Shown here piece after piece: positions 48,854 through 56,453 of a DNA stretch of 64,000 bases (positions are counted from its first letter, which is position 1; each line of letters begins with the position of its first letter). Origin of the DNA: Thermomicrobium roseum DSM 5159 (GTDB taxonomy: Bacteria; Chloroflexota; Chloroflexia; Thermomicrobiales; Thermomicrobiaceae). Below the pieces are notes generated by a model that worked only from the letters and a program-made list of their open reading frames with translations, searched no databases and had not been told where the DNA came from. Position numbers and translations under genes: made by a program. The stretch is from NCBI RefSeq assembly GCF_000021685.1, contig NC_011959.1:1842199-1906198 (forward strand), given 5' to 3'.

Positions 48854-49201
48854 ATGAGTTTCGGGTTCACAGACAAGGTCCTGACTTGCCGCGACTGCGG
48901 CACCCAATTCGTCTTCACGGCTGGCGAGCAGCAGTTCTACGCGGACAAGGGTTTCACCAACGAGCCCTCCCGCTGTCCGACGTGCCGCCAGGCTGCCCGG
49001 GCCAGGCGCTCCGGGCGCGGAGACGCCCCAGCCTACCGCAGCCGCGAGCCGCGTGAGGCACGCCAGGATCGGCCGATGTACCCGGCGATCTGCAGCGACT
49101 GTGGTCGCGAGACGATGGTTCCCTTCCTGCCCCGGCAGGATCGACCTGTCTATTGCTCCGACTGCTTCCGCGCACGCCGCACGGTCTCGTCCGGCTACTG
49201 A
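48854..49201 (+). CDS. Zinc-ribbon protein with zf-trcl and CxxC-x17-CxxC modules
   Basis: This 115-residue protein has two zinc-binding parts. The N-terminal one reads KVLTCRDCGTQFVFTAGEQQ and later SRCPTCRQAAR, the probable zinc-ribbon (zf-trcl) type. The C-terminal one has CSDCGRE, then exactly 17 residues, then CSDC. A basic linker (ARRSGRG and an Arg-rich stretch) joins them. Such proteins are common in Chloroflexota and other environmental bacteria and their function is unknown; nucleic-acid binding is plausible. AAGGAG precedes the ATG and a terminator follows the stop. Confidence 0.85.
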   Translation: MSFGFTDKVLTCRDCGTQFVFTAGEQQFYADKGFTNEPSRCPTCRQAARARRSGRGDAPAYRSREPREARQDRPMYPAICSDCGRETMVPFLPRQDRPVYCSDCFRARRTVSSGY

Positions 49202-49224
49202 TCGCCAGTTCACACTGAAGAGAG

Positions 49225-49260
49225 TACCGCCCGGTTGCCCTCGCCGGGCGGTATCGTTTT
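49225..49260 (+). terminator. Intrinsic terminator after the zinc-ribbon gene
   Basis: A 10-bp stem (TACCGCCCGG at 49225-49234, complement at 49244-49253) is followed by TCGTTTT. It lies between convergent genes; the minus-strand side has only a weak pyrimidine run. Confidence 0.85.
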
Positions 49261-49262
49261 GC

Positions 49263-49844
49263 TCAACGCCGTCGCAGGGGCACACCGCCGCGATTGAGCG
49301 CTTCCACCGTCTTCGATCCCTCCAGGTAATGGACCGTGATCGCGCCGAGCGTGATCTGATCGCCGTCCCGCAGGATCGCCTGCCGGACGGGCGTGCCGTT
49401 GATCCTGGTGCCGTTCCGGCTCTCGCGATCGTGGAGTTCGTATCGGCCGTCCGGACGCCGGACGAGTTCAGCATGATACGCCGAAACCGTCGGGTGATCG
49501 ATCACGATGTCGTTGTTCTGGTAACGGCCGATCCGGATACGTTCCTGTTCGAGGAGCACCGTTTTCCCCGGCATCACGAGGCGTGGAGTGTTCTGGCGTC
49601 GCTGCCGCGCTCGTGTCCCGAGCGGACGAACCAGTGCCTCCCAAACAGCAGCTACCCGCTGAACGAGCCCCGGGGCGAGGAGCGCGACCGGTGCTGCCAG
49701 AACGAAAAAGATCGCTGCCCCGGAGACCATCGTCAGCGCATCGTGTCCCCAGCTTTCCGCCGAACGAGCGATCCAGACGAGTTCGATGATCCAGATCACG
49801 ATGAGCACGAGGAACACGAGACCGAGCCAAACCTGCGCGCTCAT
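49263..49844 (-). CDS. FHA domain membrane protein
   Basis: The 193-residue protein has two N-terminal membrane helices (about residues 5-25 and 40-65) and a cytoplasmic FHA domain (about 95-185), which reads phosphothreonine. FHA hallmarks are IRIGRYQNNDIVIDHPTVSAYHAEL and the SRNGTRINGTPV loop. It would recruit a Ser/Thr-kinase substrate at the membrane. Its start overlaps the upstream 203-residue gene by 4 nt (ATGA), which points to a functional pair. No kinase gene is in the window. Confidence 0.88.
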   Translation of the reverse strand: MSAQVWLGLVFLVLIVIWIIELVWIARSAESWGHDALTMVSGAAIFFVLAAPVALLAPGLVQRVAAVWEALVRPLGTRARQRRQNTPRLVMPGKTVLLEQERIRIGRYQNNDIVIDHPTVSAYHAELVRRPDGRYELHDRESRNGTRINGTPVRQAILRDGDQITLGAITVHYLEGSKTVEALNRGGVPLRRR

Positions 49845-50452
49845 CGTTCGTCCTCCGCCTTCCCTGTCCCGGGCTGCGGTGGCTGGGCCGCTCCCTCCTG
49901 GCCCTGCTCCCGGTGAGGCCCCTCGATGCTCTCCAGTATAGCGCTGTCGTCTCCCTCCGAGATGCCCAGGACAGCGACGACCGCAACGAGCGCATCGAGG
50001 CCAGCGGCGCCACTGGCAGCGAGTCGACGGATCACGCGTCGGAGTTCACGCTCGATCGCCTGACGGCGCTGCGTGCTCGTGAGCGCGGTGGAGCTCGCCT
50101 GCCAGCCCAAGGCCAGTGTTTCGAGCACGGTACGGGCATGCGCTGGGGTGAGTTCTTCGGTGACGGTCGCCAGCAGCGCCCAGCCGGCCTCTCGCGGCTT
50201 GGGCTGTGCTGCTGCGAGCGTGACGGTGGCCAAGAGGACTTGGGCACCCAGTTTCGCCGGAACGCGCTCGAGCAGGAGCGGTGCCAGATCGCTGACGAGT
50301 TCCCAGGCGAGATCGGCACCGAGTCCAGTCAGCTGCGCGAGTTCTCGCCGATAAGCGGCGATGCTGCTGTCGCCAGTGAACCAGCGGGCCCACTCGGCGG
50401 CTCGCTGGTGGCGTTCGGTTGGAGAACGGGGACGGCGCAGGATCCTGGGCAT
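49841..50452 (-). CDS. Unknown protein coupled to the FHA gene
   Basis: I do not recognise this 203-residue product. It is almost entirely helical, Ala/Leu/Arg-rich, with an early AAEWARWFTGDSSIAAYRRE and a low-complexity Glu/Gln/Pro-rich tail. No membrane helix is obvious. It lies 7 nt after the MFS gene stop and overlaps the FHA gene by 4 nt, so it belongs to the same transcript. It could be a partner or regulator of the FHA protein (inference). Confidence 0.68.
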   Translation of the reverse strand: MPRILRRPRSPTERHQRAAEWARWFTGDSSIAAYRRELAQLTGLGADLAWELVSDLAPLLLERVPAKLGAQVLLATVTLAAAQPKPREAGWALLATVTEELTPAHARTVLETLALGWQASSTALTSTQRRQAIERELRRVIRRLAASGAAGLDALVAVVAVLGISEGDDSAILESIEGPHREQGQEGAAQPPQPGTGKAEDER

Positions 50453-50459
50453 CCGTCGG

Positions 50460-51659
50460 TCAGCCAGCAGAAAGCATGGTCGTGCTCGGCGTCAGAGCGG
50501 CACGGCGCACTGCCCTCGTTGCGAAGAGGAGCGCGAGGCTGCAGACCAGGCCGGCCGCGAGCGGCAAGCGTGGATCGAGTTCGTAGAGGAACCCAGCGAG
50601 GAACGGGGCGACCGTCGTGCCGAGGCCGCCGAGGATCTCAGCCAGCGCGAACACGCGCGAGCGCAAGTGCTCCGGTGTGATGATTCCGAAGACCGAATAA
50701 AATGCCGACCAAGCGACCAGAAACCCTCCACGCAGGAGGTAGGCGACGACAAAGACGCCGAAATCGCGCCCGAGCAGGATGAGCGCAAAGCCTGCTGCCA
50801 CCGCTCCCGTCGCCACCAGGAGCGTATTGAACGGGTCTTGCAGCCAGCGGTTGCGATGGACACCGATGCTCAAGAGCGTGCTCCCGCAGGCAGCGATCGA
50901 GCCGAGCCAGCCGATCCGTTCGAGACTGACCCCATGGACCTCCTGAAGGTAGTTCGGCGCGAGGACCCAACCGAGCATCATGCCGCCGATCGTCGCCACC
51001 ATGAGCCCGGCTGAAAGAAGGATCGAGCGGCGATACAGGAGTTCTCGATACGATCCACCGGCTGTCGAGGCAGTCGCGTGCTCGGGGACACGCACGGTCG
51101 CGAAGGTGGCCGCGGCAGCAGCCGTGGCGAGACTGGCAGCGACGAGCGTTGCACGCAGTCCCCAGCGCTCCGCCAACCAGCCAGCGGCGGCCGGAGTCAG
51201 GATCGTGGCGATCGAAGGAGCGACGGTGTAGATCATCGTGAAATAGCGGGTGCGCTCCTCGCTCGCTCGGCCGAGACCAGCGATGAGCGTGCTCAGCGCT
51301 GGAAAGGCGATGACACCAGCATTGATGGCGATCAGTCCCGGGAAGAGTTGCCACCATTCGCGGACGAGTGCGCAGAGGATGAAGCCGAGCGCGGCGACGG
51401 CGCGCATCCCAGCCACCAGAAGCCGCAGCGAAAACCGATCGACGAGCCAGCTGGAGGGGAGCAGGAAAAGCAGGCGCAAGACGCCGGACGCACCGATGAC
51501 CAACCCGATTTCGGCTGGTGACGCGCCGAGCGACGCGATGTAGAGAGGCCAGAGCGTAAAGAAGAAGCCGATCGCTCCCTCGTTGAAGAGTGATCCGGCA
51601 AAGAGCCGCCACGCCGTTGCTCGGGTGGCCGCCGTTTCCATGACGACGTCGTCTCCCAT
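50460..51659 (-). CDS. MFS transporter
   Basis: This 399-residue permease has about 12 membrane helices. The opening LFAGSLFNEGAIGFFFTLWP and SSWLVDRFSLRLLVAGMRAV (the MFS loop between helices 2 and 3) are visible. Substrate unknown. The first ATG is used; a second ATG six codons on is also possible. A TATACT sequence (minus strand, 51683-51688) 24 nt upstream of the ATG may be its -10 box. The next genes downstream are the unknown helical protein and the FHA gene. Confidence 0.85.
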   Translation of the reverse strand: MGDDVVMETAATRATAWRLFAGSLFNEGAIGFFFTLWPLYIASLGASPAEIGLVIGASGVLRLLFLLPSSWLVDRFSLRLLVAGMRAVAALGFILCALVREWWQLFPGLIAINAGVIAFPALSTLIAGLGRASEERTRYFTMIYTVAPSIATILTPAAAGWLAERWGLRATLVAASLATAAAAATFATVRVPEHATASTAGGSYRELLYRRSILLSAGLMVATIGGMMLGWVLAPNYLQEVHGVSLERIGWLGSIAACGSTLLSIGVHRNRWLQDPFNTLLVATGAVAAGFALILLGRDFGVFVVAYLLRGGFLVAWSAFYSVFGIITPEHLRSRVFALAEILGGLGTTVAPFLAGFLYELDPRLPLAAGLVCSLALLFATRAVRRAALTPSTTMLSAG

Positions 51660-51805
51660 CCCGCCCCCAGCCTATCCGCGGTAGTATACGGAGACGTGGT
51701 CAGGCGCGAGCAAGCGCCGCCTCGCAGCGGTGTCCGCTGCCGGATCGGAGCACGCCGGCGCCATCGATGCCGGCGGCGGTGCGCAGGAGTCCTGGCCAGA
51801 CCATG

Positions 51806-51828
51806 TCGCCCACCATCCAGGTGGGCGA
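51806..51828 (+). other. Hairpin in the leader of the threonine aldolase gene
   Basis: A 9-bp perfect stem (TCGCCCACC, loop ATCCA, GGTGGGCGA) ends 31 nt before the ATG and about 15 nt before the ribosome site. No U-run follows. It could affect mRNA stability or translation. Confidence 0.35.
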
Positions 51829-51859
51829 GCGAGCCGATTAGAGAAAGGAACGTCAGGCC

Positions 51860-52897
51860 ATGATCGATCTCATCAGCGATACCGTGACGCGACCGACTCC
51901 GGCGATGCGCCGGGTAATGGCCGAGGCGGAGGTCGGCGACGAGCAGCTGGGTGAAGATCCTTCTGTCAATCGCTTGCAGGAAATGGTGGCCGAACTCACC
52001 GGAAAGGAAGCAGCGCTCTTCCTCCCGTCGGGAACCATGTGCAACCTCGTCGGAATCAAGGTCCATACTCAGCCAGGTGACCGGATCATCATCGAGCGAA
52101 CGGCCCATCCGGTGACGTCGGAGGCCGGGGGACCAGGACTGGTGTGCGGTGTGCTGACGTACCTCGTCGACGGTGTGCGCGGTGTCTTCACTGCGGAGCA
52201 AGTCGAAGCAGCAGCCGATCCCGGGGATGGCGTTCACACGCCACCGACGACGCTGGTCTGCATCGAGAATACCCACAATCGGGGCGGTGGGAAAATCTGG
52301 CCGATCGAGACGCTGCAGGCGGTGTGCGCCACCGCGCATCGGCTAGGTCTCAAGGTGCACATGGATGGTGCTCGTCTGCTCAATGCTGTCGTGGCGACTG
52401 GTCTACCGGCCGCGACCTGGTGCCGCTCGGTCGATACCGTTTGGATCGATCTCTCCAAAGGACTCGGCTGCCCGGTCGGCGCGGTGCTGGCTGGCGACGA
52501 TGAGACGATGCGGTTGGCCCGCCGGTACAAGCAGATGTTCGGCGGCGCGATGCGTCAAGCTGGCATCTTGGCCGCCGCAGGCATCTACGCGCTCCAGCAC
52601 CATGTCGAGCGATTGGCCGAGGATCATGCGAATGCGCGGCTCCTCGCCGAAGGGCTGGCGGAAACTCCTGGGATCGGCCTCGATCCCGCTGAGGTGGAAA
52701 CGAACATCGTCTTCTTCGACGTCCAGAACACGGGAATGACGGCTGCAGCCTTCACCGAAGCACTGCTCGCCGAAGGCGTTCGGATGGGTGCGGTCGGCCG
52801 CTACCGCGTGCGAGCGGTGACGCATCTCGACGTGACGCGCCAGGACATCGAGCGGGCGATCCAGGCAGTCCGCCGGGTCGTTCTCGGGCGCCGCTGA
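51860..52897 (+). CDS. ltaE: Low-specificity L-threonine aldolase
   Basis: This 345-residue PLP enzyme splits threonine or allo-threonine to glycine and acetaldehyde. It begins MIDLISDTVTRPTPAMRRVM and has GEDPSVNRLQEMVAELTGKE, LFLPSGTMCNLVGI, the cofactor Asp-His-type helix VHMDGARLLNA and the Schiff-base Lys in TVWIDLSKGLGCPVGAVLAG. AAAGGAA precedes the ATG. It is convergent with the DinB gene (9 nt gap). Confidence 0.92.
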   Translation: MIDLISDTVTRPTPAMRRVMAEAEVGDEQLGEDPSVNRLQEMVAELTGKEAALFLPSGTMCNLVGIKVHTQPGDRIIIERTAHPVTSEAGGPGLVCGVLTYLVDGVRGVFTAEQVEAAADPGDGVHTPPTTLVCIENTHNRGGGKIWPIETLQAVCATAHRLGLKVHMDGARLLNAVVATGLPAATWCRSVDTVWIDLSKGLGCPVGAVLAGDDETMRLARRYKQMFGGAMRQAGILAAAGIYALQHHVERLAEDHANARLLAEGLAETPGIGLDPAEVETNIVFFDVQNTGMTAAAFTEALLAEGVRMGAVGRYRVRAVTHLDVTRQDIERAIQAVRRVVLGRR

Positions 52898-52906
52898 TCG
52901 ATTCGC

Positions 52907-53380
52907 TCAGCGGCGGATGCCGACGAAGCGCCAGACATCGAGTTCCGGGAGCGGTGCGCCCAGCTGGGTGAAGAGCACCGCGAGCTGCGACCGGTGATCG
53001 CAGCCGTGCACGATCGCTTGTGCGACGATCGCCGCGGCCGGGACCGAGACGGGTCCGAAAACGGCCGACGTGTACGAAATCACCCGGTCACCTGGAACGC
53101 TCGTCGCGAGCTCGAGAAGTTCGCGTCCAGTGCGCTCGAGCGAGGTGACGATCTCGTCGAGCGAGGCATCGGCCGGAAGGTCGACCGGCTCTTCGCCGCG
53201 CAAGCGCGCGACGTACAGCGCTTCTGCCCAGGCGAGATGCGCCAGAGTCGCCCGGACCGATCCATAGACACCCGGCGGTGGCGGCGCATCGAGCAGGGCG
53301 GGATCGATGGATCGGCAGTGCTCCACGATGAGCCGGTTGGCCCAGTGGTTGAAGCGGAGTAGTTGCGTCAGCGTTTCCAT
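52907..53380 (-). CDS. DinB family protein
   Basis: This 157-residue four-helix-bundle protein has the three His ligands of the DinB/YfiT metal site: FNHWANRLIVEH near the N-terminus, ATLAHLAWAEALYVARL in the second helix, and the paired VHGCDHRSQLAVLF in the third. Members include thiol transferases that use bacillithiol or mycothiol, but the activity here is unknown. The ATG follows GGAGAGGAGC. It is convergent with the threonine aldolase gene. Confidence 0.86.
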   Translation of the reverse strand: METLTQLLRFNHWANRLIVEHCRSIDPALLDAPPPPGVYGSVRATLAHLAWAEALYVARLRGEEPVDLPADASLDEIVTSLERTGRELLELATSVPGDRVISYTSAVFGPVSVPAAAIVAQAIVHGCDHRSQLAVLFTQLGAPLPELDVWRFVGIRR

Positions 53381-53480
53381 CGTCGCTCCTCTCCCGGTGA
53401 GCGCGCGACTGTCGACAGCGTCGAGCCGATGCTACCGCAGCGGCGGTTGTCGCGTCGATGAGCGACGAGCAGCGACTCGC

Positions 53481-55088
53481 TCACTCGCTTGGCCCCCAGA
53501 CGATGACCTCGTTGTTCCGGTCGAGACCGAGCGCGACAAAAGTCGGCCAGGACAGCTCGATGACCCAGCGGCTGCGCCAGGCGGCGACGTGACCGGGTGC
53601 GACTGTGTCACCGATGGTGCACCAGAGCGCCTGACCGTTGGCGATGAGCAGCAGGCGTTGACCGGGGCGGAAGTCCGGGTGGACGCAATAGTAGCCGTGC
53701 GGATCAGGCGCAGCATCGGCTACGGCGCCTCCCCAACTCGCGTAGGCTGCCAGCGTGCGCTCCCACCAGCTGACATCGTAACTCGGGTCATAGAAGGCAG
53801 CATGTCCGCGCCCGATTTCGGTCAGAGCTGGGCCACTCGGCAAGGGGGCACCGGGCGGAAAACGCTGACGGAGATAGTCGGCGGTGCGCAGGACTTCTTC
53901 CGGACGCGCACTGCTGCCGGAGGCGGCGAGATAGTGGGCCAGTCCGCCTTCGAGGCCGGCTTGGGCGATCGCCTGGGCCAGCAACGGAGCAGCCCGGCGC
54001 GCGTTGACGCTCGGATCGAGCGGGTATGGTTCGCCGGTCAGTCGCTCGCGCGGGACGAGCAGCAGGCCGAGCCCTCGCGAGTTCGCTGCGAGCGGATCGT
54101 TTTGGGTGAGCACGGTGGCCAGAGCGACCAGGAGATACGGGTCGACTCGTACGGCGCGAGCGGCCGAGACCAGCACTTCGCCGAAGGGCATGCCACTGGC
54201 GAGTGCTTGGACTTCCGGGTCCGGGGAAGCGGCGAGCCCTCGCCAGAGCCGGTAGTGGAGTCCGACGTTGCCCCATTCGACTTGCCAGCCGGGGGGATTG
54301 GCAGGGTCGTAGGTCAACACGCGTCGCTCGAACGCCTGCACCAGGACGAGTCGCTCGGCACCGGCGACGCGTGTCTGCACCCAATACGGCTCGGTGAGCG
54401 GATAGCCGGTCAGTGCCAGCCACGGCAAGGGCAGGTGCTGCAGCGCCTCCCAAAAGACGCTCGGGATGTTGTGCCCACTGGTGGACTCGTAGACGGCGAT
54501 GCGGACCGATGACTCCGGCACAGCGTCGGGCACGACCCGGCCATCGCGTCGGAGGGCAGCGGTCACCAGCTGACCGGTGCGGTCAGGCGCGCGGTGCTCT
54601 GCGGCCGCGTCGCCGAGCGTGGCGACTGCTCGGAGCGATGCGTAGGTAGGAGCGATGTCGTTCTGGGTCACGTCTCCCGCGAGCGGGATGTCGGCGGGTG
54701 CGACCGGGACGAAGCGCTGGTCTCCGACCTGGAGCGAGCCGGAAATCATGTCGCGCACCAGTAAGCCGAGCGTGAGCTGCCCGTCATCGGCAGAGGCCGG
54801 GTCGTTCACCTCGACGCGGGCCTTGTCGAAGTAGTAGACGAGGCGAGCGCCACCTGGTGCCTCCTCGTATGGCTCGGTCGCGATAGCCCGGATGGCGGGA
54901 CCGAGCGTCCAGCTGGGACCGTTCCCCTGATAGCGAGCGAATCCGTCCAACTGAACCCAGAGTGCGGCGACGGCTGGGATCGCTGTCGTGGGATCGTCGC
55001 TCCGTGTCGGTGCCGCGGCAACTGGCGTGGCCGAGGCGAAGAACACGAAAATGACCAGCATGAGCAGCTGTTTCGGCGCTGCTCGCAT
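53481..55088 (-). CDS. Secreted protein with transglycosylase-like and beta-barrel C-terminal regions
   Basis: This 535-residue exported protein has a signal peptide (MRAAPKQLLMLVIFVFFASA, then a TPVAAAP cleavage region). The first half carries repeats common in Chloroflexota surface proteins, with VLTYDPANPPGWQVEWGNVG then LHYRLWR. A helical segment at about residues 320-440 resembles a lytic-transglycosylase (SLT) fold (VDPYLLVALATVLTQND), but the expected catalytic Glu is missing (TQND in place of an ES-type motif). The end (WCTIGDTVAPGHVAAWRSRW then VIELSWPTFVALGL) looks like a double-psi beta-barrel. GGAAAGGGAGGG precedes the ATG. Function unassigned. Confidence 0.75.
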   Translation of the reverse strand: MRAAPKQLLMLVIFVFFASATPVAAAPTRSDDPTTAIPAVAALWVQLDGFARYQGNGPSWTLGPAIRAIATEPYEEAPGGARLVYYFDKARVEVNDPASADDGQLTLGLLVRDMISGSLQVGDQRFVPVAPADIPLAGDVTQNDIAPTYASLRAVATLGDAAAEHRAPDRTGQLVTAALRRDGRVVPDAVPESSVRIAVYESTSGHNIPSVFWEALQHLPLPWLALTGYPLTEPYWVQTRVAGAERLVLVQAFERRVLTYDPANPPGWQVEWGNVGLHYRLWRGLAASPDPEVQALASGMPFGEVLVSAARAVRVDPYLLVALATVLTQNDPLAANSRGLGLLLVPRERLTGEPYPLDPSVNARRAAPLLAQAIAQAGLEGGLAHYLAASGSSARPEEVLRTADYLRQRFPPGAPLPSGPALTEIGRGHAAFYDPSYDVSWWERTLAAYASWGGAVADAAPDPHGYYCVHPDFRPGQRLLLIANGQALWCTIGDTVAPGHVAAWRSRWVIELSWPTFVALGLDRNNEVIVWGPSE

Positions 55089-55417
55089 CCCTTCCCTCCC
55101 TTTTCCATCTCGTTCATGCCGATTGCAAGATGCGATCGGCAGATAGCTGGGGACGCCTCTGGTCCCACAGCGCACGAGCCGGGAGTATACGAGTGCGTGC
55201 AGCCGGTGTCAAATCTGAGAACCAACTATGAATTAGATGATCGCCGTTCTCTGCGAATCCGTGCACGGTCGTGTTCGAGTGGAAGAATCGAGGACAGAAT
55301 GGCTATGAACAGTCTCTGAATAGAATGAGGATAGTTCTTTGTATTCTCCGCGGACCTCGATCCGGCTGGATCGTTACAATCGATCCGACGGACTGCTGGA
55401 CGACGAGGAGGTCTTGC
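55089..55417. other. Divergent intergenic region, AT-rich in its right half
   Basis: The 329-base gap separates the secreted-protein gene and the pterin dehydratase gene. It holds a strong minus-strand promoter at 55184-55212. The stretch from about 55210 to 55360 is clearly richer in A and T than the rest of the window. No small gene is supported there. Confidence 0.55.
55184..55212 (-). promoter_or_regulatory. Near-consensus promoter of the secreted-protein gene
   Basis: On the minus strand TTGACA (55207-55212) and TATACT (55184-55189) are separated by exactly 17 nt. The transcript would start about 90 nt before the ATG at 55088. Confidence 0.78.
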
Positions 55418-55699
55418 ATGGCACGGCTCGACGACGCCACGATCGCGTCCCTTCTCCAGGAGATCCCTGGTTGGGAACGCCAGGGGGATGCGCTCGTTCG
55501 CACCTACGTGTTCAAGAACTTCCGGGAAGCCATGGCGTTCGTGAACCGCGTGGCCGAACTCGCTGAGGAAGCGCGCCATCACCCGGATATCACGATTCGG
55601 TACAACCGCGTGCATTTGCTGCTCACCACCCACGAAGCAGGGGGAATTACCGAGCGCGACATCGCGCTGGCTCGCAAACTGGCAGAGTTGGCAAGCTAG
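55418..55699 (+). CDS. 4a-hydroxytetrahydrobiopterin dehydratase (pterin-4a-carbinolamine dehydratase)
   Basis: This 93-residue enzyme has the compact PCD/DCoH fold: an N-terminal LLQEIPGWERQGDALVRTYV, then FREAMAFVNRVAELAEEARH and the catalytic His pair in HHPDITIRYNRVHLLLTTHE. It dehydrates the pterin carbinolamine formed by pterin-dependent hydroxylases. The ATG follows GAGGAGG at good spacing. Its last 4 nt overlap the convergent HAD gene. No hydroxylase is encoded in this window. Confidence 0.9.
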   Translation: MARLDDATIASLLQEIPGWERQGDALVRTYVFKNFREAMAFVNRVAELAEEARHHPDITIRYNRVHLLLTTHEAGGITERDIALARKLAELAS

Positions 55700-56364
55700 C
55701 GTGAGCGAGCCAACAGGTCGGCGATCGCTTCCCAGGAGAGGACGGTAACGACCCGATCGGCTGCGGCGAGTTCGGGGAAGGGCTGGCGGGCGACGGCCAG
55801 GACGCGCAACCCTGCTGCGCGTCCCGCCGCGACTCCAGCTGGCGAGTCCTCGACAGCGACGCTCCGTCCGGGCGCGACCCCGAGCCGGCTGCAGGCGGTG
55901 CGATACGGCTCTGGGTCCGGTTTCCCGGCGCGGACGTCCTCTGCCGTGACGACCGTCGTGATCCGGCCCATCAGGCCAGCGGCGCGGAGTGCCCAGTGCG
56001 CCTCGACAGCCAGCGCTCCGGTGACGAGAGCGACCGGATAACCAGCCTCGAGCGCGGCGTGTACTGCGGCGATCCCATCGGTCAAGAGGTCGACGCGACC
56101 TGCGGCCAAGAGTTCCTGATAGAAGTCTGCTTTGCTTTCCAGAACCGGTTCGAGCCAGCTGGCGGGGATGCCGAGCGCGTGCATCGCCGCCGCGATCGCT
56201 TCCCGGTCAGGTCGGCCGATCATCTGGCTTCGGTAGAGGTCTTCGGTGAGTTCGGGAAGGCGCAGGTGACGGAACGCCTGGCGCGTGGCCTCGAAATGCG
56301 CCTGCTCGCTGTCGATGAGGACACCGTCCAGATCGAAAAGAACACCACGGTCGTCTCGGCTCAT
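55696..56364 (-). CDS. HAD family hydrolase (beta-phosphoglucomutase/phosphatase type)
   Basis: This 222-residue phosphatase-like protein has the catalytic DLDGVLIDSE near the N-terminus (Asp nucleophile and general acid), an alpha-helical cap domain (about residues 18-85), the Ser/Thr motif VALVTGALAVEA, Lys in VRAGKPDPEPY and the metal-binding Asp in VAVEDSPAGVAAGRAAG. The pattern suggests sugar-phosphate phosphatase or phosphoglucomutase. The ATG giving MSRDDRGVLFDLDG is used. It is divergent from gltX, about 90 nt apart. Confidence 0.88.
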   Translation of the reverse strand: MSRDDRGVLFDLDGVLIDSEQAHFEATRQAFRHLRLPELTEDLYRSQMIGRPDREAIAAAMHALGIPASWLEPVLESKADFYQELLAAGRVDLLTDGIAAVHAALEAGYPVALVTGALAVEAHWALRAAGLMGRITTVVTAEDVRAGKPDPEPYRTACSRLGVAPGRSVAVEDSPAGVAAGRAAGLRVLAVARQPFPELAAADRVVTVLSWEAIADLLARSR

Positions 56365-56453
56365 GCATCCACTCCCTGCACGCGCTCGTGCCGAGTCCAG
56401 CATACTTGTTTTCGAGCGCAACGCGACGGCGCTCGAAAGCGAGGAGATGGACG

